Origin: Sciurus carolinensis
Lineage: Eukaryota; Chordata; Mammalia; Rodentia; Sciuridae
Assembly (NCBI RefSeq): GCF_902686445.1
Contig: NC_062232.1
Location: 89,142,932 to 89,206,931 of the forward strand
DNA: 64,000 nucleotides
Direction of reading: 5' to 3'
In this document: positions 1 to 10,138 of the stretch, piece by piece
Layout of the letters: every line of letters begins with the position of its first letter
How positions within the stretch are numbered: position 1 is the first letter of the stretch
Made by a program: the position numbers and the translations under genes
The notes under the pieces: generated by a model
The model's input: only the letters and a program-made list of their open reading frames with translations
Told to the model about the DNA's origin: nothing
The model's database searches: none

Positions 1-829
1 TCCAAGATGCTGCAATTAGTCATGAGCCATAGCACATGGCTCTCCTGCCATCTCTCACTAGCCCCCAGTTGTGACGCGGGAGAAGAGGCCTTCAGATGGG
101 ACACCAGTGATGGTTGGCTCCTCTGTAACAACAAAAAAGTGAGACTGAGAGAAGACAAATTTGTACTGTTTGCCTGGGGCCCATCACTTAGAGCACCACT
201 TATATGTGCATGTGTGGCCTGACCAGAGACCAATGGGAAACTAAATGTCCTGTGTGGGAAAACAGCCATTACATCAGGTCAGGAAATGGAGTCAGGCAAC
301 TACTGTTGCTTTGATCTGTTCCTCCCGTCATTAGATGCTTCTTGATTGGCTTCCTGGGGCCCCAAACCCCCTCTTTTTGCCTTTACTGAAGATTCCTTTT
401 AATTGCCCATGACAAGGTCTTTTGCACCCTGTGCATAATATGACCAAAAGAGGTTTGGGGACAGCAGGGCCATGTGTCTTTGGAGTTCTCTTTAGGGATG
501 TCAAAGCACTCATCCTCCCATCACCTGATAACGTCACCAGGGTCATCTATGATGTCTTGTAGTTACAAATGGGAGAAGGGAGGTATAGATTTAACAGCGA
601 TAGAACAGGTGGACACTGAAGTTTATTCATGTGTCATTTCCAGGCCAAGGATCAACCAGTCTTGTACCTATTAGGTTTTTGCTGCCTACTCTCAACTGCT
701 CGCTCTGCTTCTTACAGTTGATTGCCCCAAAATGCACTTGGTGGTATCCCTCTGTATTCATTGACTCCCAGACACTACTACTTAAAACAAGTGGCTCAAG
801 ACAAGACAGTTTAAAAGCAAGGGGCCTCT
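1..829. other. Single-copy sequence, no gene recognised
   Basis: I recognise no repeat family and no exon here. Open frames are short (75 codons or fewer) and lack any family signature. It ends at the MaLR-like LTR. Confidence 0.4.
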
Positions 830-1193
830 TTAGTCAGTTTTTTCACTGCTGTGACTAAGAGACCTAAACAGAACAAATTTAGAGGAGGAAAAGTTTATTT
901 GGGGGCTCACGGTTTCAGAGGTCTCAGTCCATAGAGTGGCTGAGAAAAGCAACTCACGTGACCATCAGGAAGCAGAGAGAGAGCTCTTCTTGCCAAATAC
1001 AAATATATACCCAAAGGCACGCCCCCAATGACCCGCCTCCTCCAGCCAAACCCCACCTGCCTCCAGTTACTAATCAGTTAATTCCTACCAGGGGATTAAC
1101 TCACTGATTAATCCCAATCATTTCCCCTCTGAACCCGTTCACATTGCCTCACACATGAGCTTTTGGAGATCACCTCACATCCAAACCATAACA
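830..1193 (-). mobile_element. MaLR-like solo LTR, copy A
   Basis: On the minus strand it starts at the TGTTATGG-type 5' end (plus-strand ccataaca near 1193) and ends at the 'gtcacagcag-tgaaaa' type 3' end at 830-850. It matches copies at 6035, 14587 and 40990 along most of its length, including the shared block around tccagccacacccca. No internal retroviral region adjoins it, so it is a solo LTR. Assignment to ERVL-MaLR rests on the AATAAAC plus 'tcacagca' 3' end typical of rodent MaLR LTRs. Confidence 0.65.
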
Positions 1194-1277
1194 GGACCTA
1201 CAGCTTTACTTTTATCTTTACTTCCATGTTTGAGAACTATTTTTCTCTCAGAGATCTCTTTTGCTGGTCTGATCCTC

Positions 1278-1404
1278 CTGAGGCAGGAGGATCACAAGTT
1301 TGAGGCCAGCCTCAGCAATTTAGCAAGACCCTGTCTCAAAATAAAAAGGGGTGGTAGGGACGTAGCTCTGTGGTACAGCTCTTACCTAGCCTCAATCCCC
1401 AGTA
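1278..1404 (+). mobile_element. B1-dID dimeric SINE, 5'-truncated
   Basis: The left half starts inside B1 (ctgaggcaggaggatcac). An A-rich linker follows, then a diverged ID half (gtagctctgtggtacagctc ... caatccccagta). It lacks the first ~45 bases of the unit. Confidence 0.8.
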
Positions 1405-1774
1405 ATGGGGAATAAAAGACAGGGTCTATGAGAAAGTACACCATCCACATTCCTTGTACTCTCCCAACTCCTGTGGAATAGCTGGTTCTGTTCCCTCCTG
1501 GAAGCCTCACTGGATTTGGCCTTTGAGAAACCTAAGGTGATCTTGCTATGAAGCTTCTTATGCCCTTCAATCTTGGTGAGAAGGACTTTGTTTTGATTTT
1601 TTTTTTGTTTGTTTGCAGAGTGAAAGAGAAGTACAGAGAAAGAGGCAGAGTAGCTTTCTCCAGCACAGTCCTTGGTAACCTTACCAGCATTTAGAGTCTT
1701 AAAGCTGTCCGTGTTGGTTATCTTGGTGTGATCCTCCTTACCTAGTCCTTTCAGCTGATGGAATATTGTATGCT

Positions 1775-2241
1775 TGTTATAGTTTGAATGTGGTTTTCCC
1801 TCCAGACTTTCGTGTGTGACAAGCTTGGTCCCCAAAGTGGTGATATGGGAGGTGATGGAACCTTTAAGAGGTGGGGCCTACTGAGAAGTCCTTAGGTCCC
1901 TGGGACCCTGCCCTTGGAAGGAAATGCTGCTCTCCTGAAATGAGTTCTTATCTGACTAAGTTGTTACGAACGTGTCAGCCTGATCCCTGAGTTGTTCTTT
2001 GGCTTCCTGTCAGTTGATATTGATCTTTCAGGAGAGATCTCACACATGAGCTGCAGTGCCATCACTGCAGTGCCATCCACCATGAAGTGATATGTCAAGG
2101 GGCCCCTCACCAGATGCCGTGTGGACTCAGCCTCCAAAAGTGTAAACTAAATAAACCTCTTCTTCTTTTTTTTAACCTCTTTTCTTTGTAAGAACCCAGT
2201 CTTGAGTATTTTGTTATAGTAATGAAAAATTGATTAACACA
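1775..2241 (+). mobile_element. MaLR (MLT/MST-type) solo LTR
   Basis: Opens with tgttatagtttgaatgtg, closes with attgattaacaca, and has a polyadenylation signal (aataaa) near 2150 followed by a T-rich run. The order (ggtgatggaacctttaagaggtggggcct, then gccatccaccatgaa, then cagcctccaaaagtgtaaac) follows the mammalian MaLR LTR layout. No internal region adjoins, and no clean 5-bp target duplication was seen. Confidence 0.75.
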
Positions 2242-2842
2242 GTGCCCCTCCATAATGTCTTACTGTCACCTACTCCATGCCCTAGGGCAGACCGGAAATC
2301 CCCCAATGGCCAACAGTCAGACTTCTCTCTCCACCTTTTTCCTTTCCAGAGCTCTTTTCCCCAGGATAGTCTTCCAAAATATGAGCTTCCAATGGTAAAA
2401 ACGGAGGAGAGGAAGCTCATTTTGAAGGGAAAATAGCTGAAACCGGAGTGACGATGGGCTCTACTCTCATTTCCCTCAGCCTCATTTATTTTTCCAACTG
2501 GCTCCAGTTCTTATTCTTCCCTCCAAGCCCCAACCCCCACACTTGGCATGTCCACCAACTGTTGCATCTGGATTCTCGTTGCTTCACCCACATAGTTGCC
2601 ATGAGCTCACTCACACCTTGCAGTTTTGATTCCAGGTCTGAATATAAAACAAAACGGGCCAACCAGGCATGACCAATTCATTTCATATGGGAACAACATG
2701 GAGTAGAGGTTTTCTAATCCTAGCATGGAAGCAGCCTAGAGTCACACTGCCCAATTTTAGTCATAATCCTCAAAGATCTTGGAGTAGGATCTCTGAGGAT
2801 ACAACCTGTTGGGACTTTATTCTGGGAGAGGGGCCGCAGCAA
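2242..2842. other. Single-copy sequence, no gene recognised
   Basis: No repeat or exon recognised. Open frames on both strands are 80 codons or fewer and none looks like a known domain. Confidence 0.4.
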
Positions 2843-3060
2843 GGCAGGAGGAGCATGGTGAGGGGAGGACCACCAAGTTTTTGAAGCCTGGTCCCAGCCT
2901 TCCCCAGGACTATGGCCGCTGAGCTGAGTTCTAGCTGAGGACATCCCCCACCCCCGACACACAGTTCATCTGCAGCCACCACTTGGCACTCAAGGTCTGT
3001 TGCTGCTGCCCAGCTGCCACTAGGGGGAGCCCCACAGTGGCGGGAGGGAAGGAACACCTG
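2843..3060 (+). repeat. Unnamed dispersed repeat with CTCF-like core, copy 1
   Basis: Homologous to 5829-6033 along its length: both have ggtgaggggagg, then gcctggtcccag, ccaggactatgg/ccaggattgtgg, gctgaggacat, tgctgctgcc and gccactagggggagcc, and end cacctg. The 16-base block at 3016-3031 fits the CTCF core pattern (CCASYAGRKGGCRS) except for one base. I cannot name the family; a rodent LTR piece is possible. Strand is arbitrary. Confidence 0.6.
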
Positions 3061-3250
3061 GGGAAGGAGGTTCTAGCTCTAAGTGTTGACTACCCCTTCG
3101 TGCCCCCAGCACCCAGGGCAATGACACATTAGCCAGTTCACACTCACTTGGCACAAGCAAGTCCACACACACCAAATGGATCACTCAATGCATTTTCACA
3201 AGCCAAGTTCTGCCAGTTACTAGGGTTATATACATATATGACAAAGTCAC

Positions 3251-3456
3251 CAATTGTGGTGGTTCATGCCTGTAATCCCAGTGACTTGGGAGGCTGAGGC
3301 AGGAGGATGGCAAGTTAAAAGCCAGCCTCAGCAACTTAGCTAGGTGCTAAGCAACTCAATGAAACTCTGTCTCTAAATAAAATACAAAAAAGGGCTGGGG
3401 ATGTGGTTCAGTGGTTAAGAGTCCCTAAATTCAATCCCCAGTACCAAAAACAAACA
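3251..3456 (+). mobile_element. B1-dID dimeric SINE, full length
   Basis: B1 half from caccaattgtggtggttcat through gcctgtaatcccag to a 'gtctctaaataaaatac' linker. The ID half (ggctggggatgtggttcagt ... caatccccagtacc) ends in an A-rich tail. Confidence 0.9.
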
Positions 3457-3654
3457 AAAAATACAAAAGCCGTCAACCCTGTTTTCTCTCGGTCTAGAGG
3501 AAAAATCAGGTAAGAAAATAGATACTTAGGATTTGGTGTGATAAATACTATGATGAGGGAAGAATAAGGTGCTGTGGGAGCACAGGAGGGGACACCTAAG
3601 CCAGTGTTGGGCATCAGGAAAGACTTCCTGGAGGTAATGATTTTATTTATTTTT

Positions 3655-3800
3655 GCAGTACTGGGAATTGAGCCCAGGTGGCACTGTACCACTGCACTCC
3701 ATCCCCAACCCTTTTTATTTTGAGACAGGGTCTCCCTAAATTACAAGACGTTGGCCTCAACCCTCTGATCCTCCTGCCTCAGCCTCCCAAGAAAATAAGA
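3655..3800 (-). mobile_element. B1-dID dimeric SINE, truncated
   Basis: Minus-strand copy: ID half at 3655-3712, linker, then a B1 half running to the cctgcctcagcctccc block at 3773-3790, where the element stops short of its B1 5' end. Confidence 0.85.
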
Positions 3801-3811
3801 ATCATGTATTT

Positions 3812-3899
3812 TTTGTTTCAGAGGTGCTAGGAATCGAACTCAGGGCCTCACATATAGCCAGACAAGGGCTCTACCACTGAGCTATATTCCCTGCACTGT
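3812..3899 (-). mobile_element. ID SINE
   Basis: Minus-strand tRNA-like ID unit: plus-strand reading ggtgctaggaatcgaactca, then agacaagggctctaccactgagctat, i.e. box B then box A of the pol III promoter read backwards. Confidence 0.8.
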
Positions 3900-4293
3900 T
3901 ACTTTGACTCTTGATGTAGTTGATTAGTTGGCCAAAGAGAGTGAGGAGAAGGGTGTTTCAGGCAGACAGAATAGCATATGTTTATCTGGACACAGGAAAC
4001 AAAGTGGCTGTGTGTGTGTGCGTGTGTGTGTGTGTGTGTGTGTGCATTTGCATATGTGTGTGAGAGTTTTTGTGTTGGAATGCACTGGGGAGCTGTGACG
4101 GGGTGGAGCTGTTGAGACTAGATCATGAAGAATTACTTAAGTAGAGGGACCATATGCTTGTGGTCCCAGTGTATATACCTAACCACACTCCATTTCATTC
4201 TCAAAAATAAGTGGGTGGTAAGTTATATGCAAACCTTACCTGTAAGACATCCTGAGGAATTTTTGCATTATCTTAGGATCAAAGAGGAACCAT
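3900..4293. other. Spacer with (TG)n microsatellite
   Basis: Contains a (TG)n run with one C interruption at 4010-4044; the rest is unassigned single-copy sequence. Confidence 0.5.
4010..4044 (+). repeat. (TG)n microsatellite
   Basis: Alternating TG, interrupted once by cg at 4021. Confidence 0.95.
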
Positions 4294-4695
4294 TGAGCCT
4301 GCACGGGGGCACATGCCTAATCCCAGTGACTCAGGAGCCTGAGGAAGGAGGATGCCAAGCTTGAGGCCAGCCACAACAGCTTAAGGAGACCCTGTCTCAA
4401 ATTAAAAAAAAAAAAAAAAATTAAAAGCCAGGCATGGTGGTGCATGCCTGTAATCCCAGCAACTGGGGAGGCTGAGGCAGGAGGAGGATCAAAATTTCGA
4501 AGCCAGCCTCTGCAAAAGCAAGGTGCTAAGCCAATCAATGAGAACCTGTCTCTAAGTAAAATGCAAAATAGGGCTGGGAATGTGGCTCAGTAGTCGAGTG
4601 CCCCTGAGTTCAGTCCCCAGTATCCAAAAAGATTTAAATTAAAATGTAGCTCAGTGGTAGAGTGTTCCTGGGTTCAATCACCAATACCAAAAAAT
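4294..4695 (+). mobile_element. B1-dID SINE split by a second SINE
   Basis: The B1 half lies at 4294-4410 and its poly-A linker at 4400-4420. The matching ID half reappears at 4644-4695 (tgtagctcagtggtagagtg ... ccaataccaaa). The gap is filled by a complete second SINE. The phrase aaattaaaa occurs on both sides of the insert, consistent with a target-site duplication in the linker. Confidence 0.8.
4427..4631 (+). mobile_element. B1-dID SINE nested in another SINE
   Basis: Complete unit from gccaggcatggtggtgcatg through the linker to ctcagtagtcgagtgcccct and the A-rich end, sitting inside the linker of the older element. Confidence 0.88.
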
Positions 4696-4709
4696 AACAA
4701 ACTGAAATA

Positions 4710-4990
4710 GAATAGGAGCCACTGAAGGTTTTAAGCTGGGCATTGACAGGATTGGATTTAGATTTTTAAAAAGACTGGCAGTATCATAAGGAATGGCTTG
4801 GGTCGGGCAACAGAACTGGTTTGGTTTGATGTAGGAATTGAAGGAAAAGGAGGAGTGAAGGATAACTTCCACTTTTCTGCTCCAGGTGATTGGAAAATTC
4901 TAGTACTATGGATTTCGGGACATGATGCTAAAGTGTGGGAACTGCTAAGGCAGTCTCTGCAACTAGAGGAGAAGTTATGGACATCAATAC
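4710..4990 (-). mobile_element. L2 LINE fragment (probable)
   Basis: The plus strand reads like reversed L2 3' coding sequence (agccactgaaggttttaagctgggcat ... agactggcagtat), the same register seen in the other minus-strand L2 relics of this window. Confidence 0.45.
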
Positions 4991-4991
4991 A

Positions 4992-5530
4992 GTTGTCCCT
5001 GGTTGGTTTTAGGATCCCTAGGGATTCCAAAATCTATGTATGCTCAAGACTCTTACATAAAATGGAATATTTGCATAGCACCTAGGCATATCCTCCTGTA
5101 CACTTTAACATTCTGTAGATTATTTATAATACCTAATAAAATGTAGATGCTGTGTAGATAGTAGATATACTAAATTGTTTACAGAATAATGGCAAGAAAT
5201 AAAACCTGTGCATGTTCACTACAGAGGCCATTTTTTTCCTGAATATTTTCTTTCTTTTTCTTTTTTCTTTTATGGTACTGGGAGTTGAACCCAGGGATGC
5301 TTGACCCCTGACTTCCATCCCCAGTCCTTTCTATTTTTTTTTTCATTTCAAGACAGGGTCTCACTGAGTTGCTGAGACTGGCCTTTATTTCAGGATCCTC
5401 CTGCTTCAGCCTCCTGAATAGCTGGGATTACTACGTGCACTACTACGCCTGGTTTCCTGAATAGTTTCCATCAGAGATTAGTTGCACCCGAGGATGCAGA
5501 AGCTGTGGGAACAGAAGGTCAACTGTATGT
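4992..5530 (+). mobile_element. Tigger-type (MER2/MER44-like) DNA transposon, SINE-split
   Basis: The text ggttggttttaggatcc, then catatcctcctgtacacttta, then taatacctaataaaatgtag, then attgtttacagaataatgg parallels a second copy at 19185-19765. The outer end ggtcaactgta at 5517-5527 resembles a terminal inverted repeat. A dimeric SINE (5246-5452) interrupts it. The family name is from memory and less certain than the pairing of the two copies. Confidence 0.6.
5246..5452 (-). mobile_element. B1-dID SINE with exact target-site duplication
   Basis: Complete minus-strand dimer. It is flanked by tttcctgaata at 5235-5245 and again at 5453-5463, an exact 11-bp duplication of the transposon it entered. 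Confidence 0.92.
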
Positions 5531-5779
5531 TTTTACCAAGATGTCTTCTTGAGATGGTCATGAAGCTGAAGCTGTAGTCCTGCAAACTAGGACAGACTTA
5601 TGGATCTTGGGTGATTGTCTTCAAAGAAGGAAATAGTGTTGAGGGGAGGTTTATGGAACAAAAAGAAAGCTAGAGAACAATGGAGAAGGGTAAAAAATGT
5701 TTTAAATTCATAGAATAAAATTTGGATTAGGAAATATCTGAGGCAGAAATAGAAACAGAAACCAATGAAAAAGGCTCTA

Positions 5780-5838
5780 GTCAGGCGAGGTGGGGCACGC
5801 CTGTAATCCCAATGACTCTGGAGGCTGAGGCAGGAGGA
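5780..5838 (+). mobile_element. B1 half of a SINE, 3'-truncated
   Basis: Only the first ~55 bases (gtcaggcgaggtggggcac ... gaggctgaggcaggagga) are present. The sequence then passes into the unnamed CTCF-motif repeat at ggcaggagga, a string shared by both. Confidence 0.7.
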
Positions 5839-6033
5839 ACCTGGTGAGGGGAGGGCCTGGTCCCAGTTTTTCCCAGGATTGTGGCTGCTGAGCGCCCTCC
5901 TGGCTGAGGACATTCTCCCCTCCCCATGCACACCCCACACACTGTTCATTTTCTGCAGCCGCAGGATGTCTATTGCTGCTGCCGGGCTGCCACTAGGGGG
6001 AGCCCAACAATGGCCTGAGGGAAGGGACACCTG
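5829..6033 (+). repeat. Unnamed dispersed repeat with CTCF-like core, copy 2
   Basis: Second copy of the 2843-3060 repeat. The 16 bases gccactagggggagcc at 5989-6004 are identical to those in copy 1 and lie in the same orientation about 3 kb away. A MaLR-like LTR follows at once. Confidence 0.6.
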
Positions 6034-6034
6034 A

Positions 6035-6465
6035 AAAAGCTGACTAGCACGGGAAGAAAGATTTATTTGGGCTCACAGTTTCAGTGGTTTCCGTCAATGG
6101 TTGGCTGGCTCCATTGTTTTGGGTCTAAGGTGAGGCAGAACATCATGGTGGAAGAGCATGGAATAGGAAAGCTGCTAAGCTCATAGAACTTGGGAAGGGG
6201 AGGGAAAATTATGGTCACCAAGGGTATGCCCCCCAGTAACCTATTTCCTTCAACCATGCCCCACCTACCTACAGTTTCCACTGCCTACCATACATTCAGA
6301 TTATTAATCCATCAAATGGACTAACCCATTGATAAGTTTAGAGCTCTTTCAATTCAATCATTTCCTGAAAGCCTCACCTCTGAACATTGCTGTATTGGGG
6401 ACCAAATGTTCAATATATGAGACTTTGGGGAACTTTACAGATCCAAACCAAAACACCCATTAATG
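6035..6465 (-). mobile_element. MaLR-like solo LTR, copy B
   Basis: Shares with copies A, D and E the aagatttatttgggctcac, catcatggtggaagagcat, accatgccccacctacct and ccaaaccaaaaca blocks. Diverged in the middle. Confidence 0.6.
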
Positions 6466-6945
6466 AACATGTGGTTTCAGTTTGGGACTATTAAGAATAA
6501 AACTGCTAGGAACATTCATTGACACGTTTTTGTGTGAATTTCCCTGGGACTAATGCCCAACAATGCAGTTGGCAAACCATGTGGCAGTTACATATCTAGT
6601 TAAAAAAAAAAAAAAAAAAAAAAACCCAAAAAACACAAGACTGTTTTCCAGAGTAGCTGTGCCATTTTACATTCCTACCAGTGATGTATGAGTGATCCAG
6701 TCTCTCCATATCCTCCTTAGCATTTGGTGTTATCACTATTTTATTTCATTCCTGCTGATAGGTGTGTGGTAATGTTTCATTGTGCTTTTAATTTCCATTT
6801 CCTTAATGGCTAATGATGTTCAATATCTTTTCATGGGTTCATTTGTCATTCTTTTCCCCTCTGCCGAAGTGCCCAGTCAAATCTTTTTGGATCTTTTATA
6901 AGTCTTCAATTTTAGCTGATTTCCTTTGATATCGGTTTGGCATGA
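6466..6945 (-). mobile_element. Old L1 fragment, end of ORF2
   Basis: Plus-strand text (gctaggaacattcattgaca, gttttccagagtagctgtgccattttacattcctaccag, gcatttggtgttatcac, aatggctaatgatg) is the reverse of mammalian L1 ORF2 C-terminal coding sequence. Interrupted by a 23-base poly-A at 6602-6624. Confidence 0.75.
6602..6624 (+). repeat. Poly-A tract
   Basis: Twenty-three consecutive A inside the old L1 fragment; possibly the remnant tail of a lost insertion. Confidence 0.9.
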
Positions 6946-7700
6946 GAAGTTGGCGTGGAATAACACCCCATTATTGCCAGCTGATGGTAGAAGTATAGAT
7001 TCCCCACTTAGACTCTATTGACAACCACCTAGGGAGCCTCCTCATTACTGTTGGAGGTGGGAGTTACAGAAGTAGGCCTCCACTGATACCTCTTGACTAG
7101 GAAGGATAGGAGTTTCTCATTACTACTCTTCACATGACCTTCAATGACATCACAGGGTAGGGTGGGTGGTGGTCTCGATACAGCTGCTTGATGGTGAAAA
7201 TTTTAACTGTCTACGAGATCTTCTGACACTACCCCTGCAAGGAAGGGAGGGGGGCTACCTTTTTACCAACTAATGGAGGTGGAACTCTGGGCTGCCCATG
7301 TGGTGTCCATAATTACTTTTGGAGAGGGCACCTCATTACCATTCTGTGGAGAGGAAAGTCTCGGCTCCCTCCTGTGCCTTCTCAGACACCTGCCTTGGTA
7401 GGGACTGTCCTCATGGGCTTGGAGTGGCTGGTTGCAGCCTGGAAAGTGTTGAAGTCTCTGCTTCCCATTCATGTTTTGCTGGTGGAATGGAACCATATTT
7501 TATCCTGTGGTATTTAGCTACTGGAGTGATCAACATCTAAAATTTTCTTTCTTCCTAGGCTAACCTTTCTTCCTAGGTTTCCTGGTTCTTTGCCTAGAAA
7601 GAGGAGGTTTTTTTGGTCTACATCCATTGGCATTTCCATGCTGTAGGTTTCTTCAGCTCCATATCTGGGATATAGGAGGCAAAAAGAAAACCCAGGAAAC
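6946..7700 (-). mobile_element. Possible old L1 5'-UTR relic
   Basis: A degenerate recurring phrase (cctcattac...gg...gtggaag/ggagtt...ccccact...cactgacac) at roughly 7035, 7115 and 7330 resembles the repetitive 5' end of old mammalian L1. Position fits a minus-strand element whose 3' end is 6466-6945, with the middle deleted. No gene seen. Confidence 0.35.
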
Positions 7701-7752
7701 TTACCAGCATGTCTTTCCTTGAGTCCTGAAATCCCTAGCCCCTTCCTTCCAT

Positions 7753-7852
7753 TTTTTTTTTTTTGTGGTACCAGTGGTGCTTAACCATTGAGTCGCGTCC
7801 TTAGCCCTTTTTTATTTATTATTTTGAGACAGGGTCTCATAAAATTTCTCAG
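7753..7852 (-). mobile_element. B1-dID SINE, truncated
   Basis: T-run, ggtaccagtggtgcttaaccattgagt (ID half), then tttgagacagggtctca linker. Breaks off into the LTR fragment at about 7853. Confidence 0.8.
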
Positions 7853-7861
7853 GGTTCCTTT

Positions 7862-8021
7862 CTTCCTTTGTAGAGGAGGAAAGGATTATTTGGGGCTCAC
7901 AGTTTCAGAGGTTCAGTCCATGGTTGACTGACTCCATTGCTCTGGCAGAAGGACATGGTAGAAGAAATTTGCTCAGCTCATGGTAGCCAGGAAGGAGGGA
8001 TGGGGGGTGGAGAGAGAGAAT

Positions 8022-8055
<34 letters not shown>

Positions 8056-8060
8056 GAGCC
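7862..8060 (-). mobile_element. MaLR-like solo LTR, copy C, truncated
   Basis: Shares the agaggaggaaaggattatttgg, ggctcacagtttcagaggttcagtccatgg and gactccattgctctgg blocks with the other copies. Ends in a (GA)n run. Confidence 0.6.
8024..8052 (+). repeat. (GA)n microsatellite
   Basis: Uninterrupted GA dinucleotides inside the LTR fragment. Confidence 0.95.
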
Positions 8061-8099
8061 CTAGCTGCTTTCTTTCCATCTTTGAACTTTCTTATGGTA

Positions 8100-8280
8100 A
8101 TTTTATGGATAATGTCCAGAGTTTTTAATTGTACATAAGTACTGAATTATGTCTACTCCATCTTCCCAGAACTCTCATTGCCTTAACAAAATTGGAAAGT
8201 ACACAATTGTATAAGTTTATATCTCAATGAGTTTTCCACACATTTGGCATATCTATCACCCAGATTAAAACCCAAAACAT
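8100..8280 (-). mobile_element. Possible old L1 3'-UTR relic
   Basis: The phrase acacaattgtataagtttatatctcaatgagttttccacac...atctatcacccag resembles the reverse of L1 3'-UTR text; short and diverged. Confidence 0.35.
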
Positions 8281-8477
8281 TGCTGGGCATGGTGGCACAC
8301 ACCTGTAATCCCAGTAGCTCAGGAAGTTGAGAGAGGAGGATCACAAGTTCAAGACCAGCCTCAGCAATGTAGTTAGACCTTGTATCAAGATAATAAAAAT
8401 AAAAATAAAAAGGGTTGGGATTGTAGTTTAGTGGCAAAGCACCCCTGGGTTAGATCCCCAGTACCCAAACAAAACAA
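8281..8477 (+). mobile_element. B1-dID SINE, full length
   Basis: B1 half from tgctgggcatggtggcacac, AT-rich linker at 8390-8410, ID half (gattgtagtttagtggcaaagc ... gatccccagtaccc) and an (AAAAC)n tail. Confidence 0.88.
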
Positions 8478-8744
8478 AACAAAACAAAAAAGCCCAAAAG
8501 CAGCTGGAAGTCCTTTTTTGCCCACTGTCAGCCACTATGCCATCACTACATCTGGTGGGTTTAACAGAAAATACCAACAATTTGAGAGTTACTCTGACCT
8601 GCTCAAAGCTCTCTCCAGACTGAGTGTGAGTGAGTAGATTCCTGCATGCCTCCCTCAATCTGACTCCTTTACCTGGGCCCCTGAGATTTGAAAGTTCTTC
8701 ACAGACCCTAGTTCAAATTTGAGTTCCTTATTTCCCAGAAGTTC

Positions 8745-8905
8745 AGTATAGTGGTTCAGAGCATAAGCTGTGACATCAAACCTTGAGTTCAAATCCCAGC
8801 TATTCAACTTCTTGGCTGTGTAATCTATAAAATGGTAACAGCAGTACTGACTTCATGGTGGTGACATTGTGAAGATTAAATAAATAAAACAACTCATATG
8901 AAGTA
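8745..8905 (+). mobile_element. MIR SINE
   Basis: ggttcagagcataagctgtg, then ttgagttcaaatcccagct, then cttggctgtgtaatct, then tctataaaatggtaacag: the ordered tRNA-like and core blocks of MIR. Confidence 0.8.
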
Positions 8906-9944
8906 CTTGGAATATCACTTGTCACTTCTGTACCAGACCTCAGTCCATGGTTGATATTGTTATCATCAGGGCTGTTGTGACTAATAAATGATATAACTTA
9001 TGTAAAGTACCTGACGGCAGTAACTATTAGTTTCCTTCCTTTTTTGAACAACACAGAATCAGCACCAATTCTAACTTTGTTTCCTTCAGTGAGGAGAGTA
9101 GCTGTACCCATGGAGATAGCTCCATCCTTTTCAGTGCCTCCCAGGAGTCTATAGTGTGTCATATGCTACTACCTTCCTCCCTGCCCCTACTCAAGACTCT
9201 CAGTGAATGCCTAGATGGAATAGAAAGCAATGCTAATTAGAAAGTCAACCACTTTCCATAAATTGGGGTCTTCTTGGTCCCTATGCTGGAACACTATTCT
9301 ACTTCTTATTGATTTGGTAGAGCAAAGGTCATAGAAGCTTCCAGACTAACACAGCTCTATGTCCGAGCTTGGCCTCTGTGAATTTTTTTCTCTCTTTGGC
9401 AAATAGTACTGACTGTCATGCCCAGGCCTACCTCAATGAGGCCCCAAGGTAGCTCCCAGTACCACAATTGGGGGATTATGGGAAGAGCTTATCACTAAAT
9501 GTCCAAAATGCAGTTTGAGATAACTTTCATTTTCAAACTATGTTACTACACATTTGTGTGAGGAGAGAAGGAAAAAATATCTTGAAATTAAACAGGGCTA
9601 TGACATTACAGATCCCCATAGTTTGGGGATCAGGTACTCTAATAATTGAATGTAACTTATGATCTTCTGATCCACCTTGTTCTACTGCAGAGAAATATAC
9701 TACAGCCTCTAGATTTATGGAATTGCCCTTCTCTCTGCAGACAGCAGAGGGCCTCATTAGCACAAACTCAATGTCACTGGCAAATACTTGGGAAGGGAAG
9801 TTAGCCAAGGTTCTAGAAACACAGTAAAACTTTAACAGAAATGGGCAAAAAAATTGACTGATCAACTCAATTCCATTAAAAATAGATTTTCTTGAGATAA
9901 TAGGTATTTAACAGAACCTTCTACTTGTTGCACTCTTTTTTCTG
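8906..9944. other. Single-copy sequence, no gene recognised
   Basis: No confident repeat or exon. A 110-codon minus-strand frame at 9533-9865 has no recognisable domain and is not called a gene. Confidence 0.4.
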
Positions 9945-10138
9945 GGGGGGGGTACCAGGGATTGAACTCGGGGGCACTCAACCACTGAGCCACATCCCCA
10001 GCCCTATTTTGTGTTTTATTTAGAGACAGGGTCTCACTGAGTTGCTTAGTGCCTTGCTTTTGCTGAGGCTGACTTTGAACTCAAGATCCTCCTGCCTCAG
10101 CCTCCCAAGCCCCTGGGATTACAGGCGTGTGCCACCAG
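9945..10138 (-). mobile_element. B1-dID SINE with target-site duplication
   Basis: Complete minus-strand dimer. The left flank ttgttgcactcttt (9925-9938) and right flank ttgttgcattcttt (10143-10156) differ at one base, a diverged 14-bp duplication. Confidence 0.9.

Noticed and set aside
3016..6004. Direct repeats considered as a CRISPR-like or satellite array.
   Set aside because: Only two copies 3 kb apart with diverged bodies; dispersed repeat, not an array, and the genome is mammalian.
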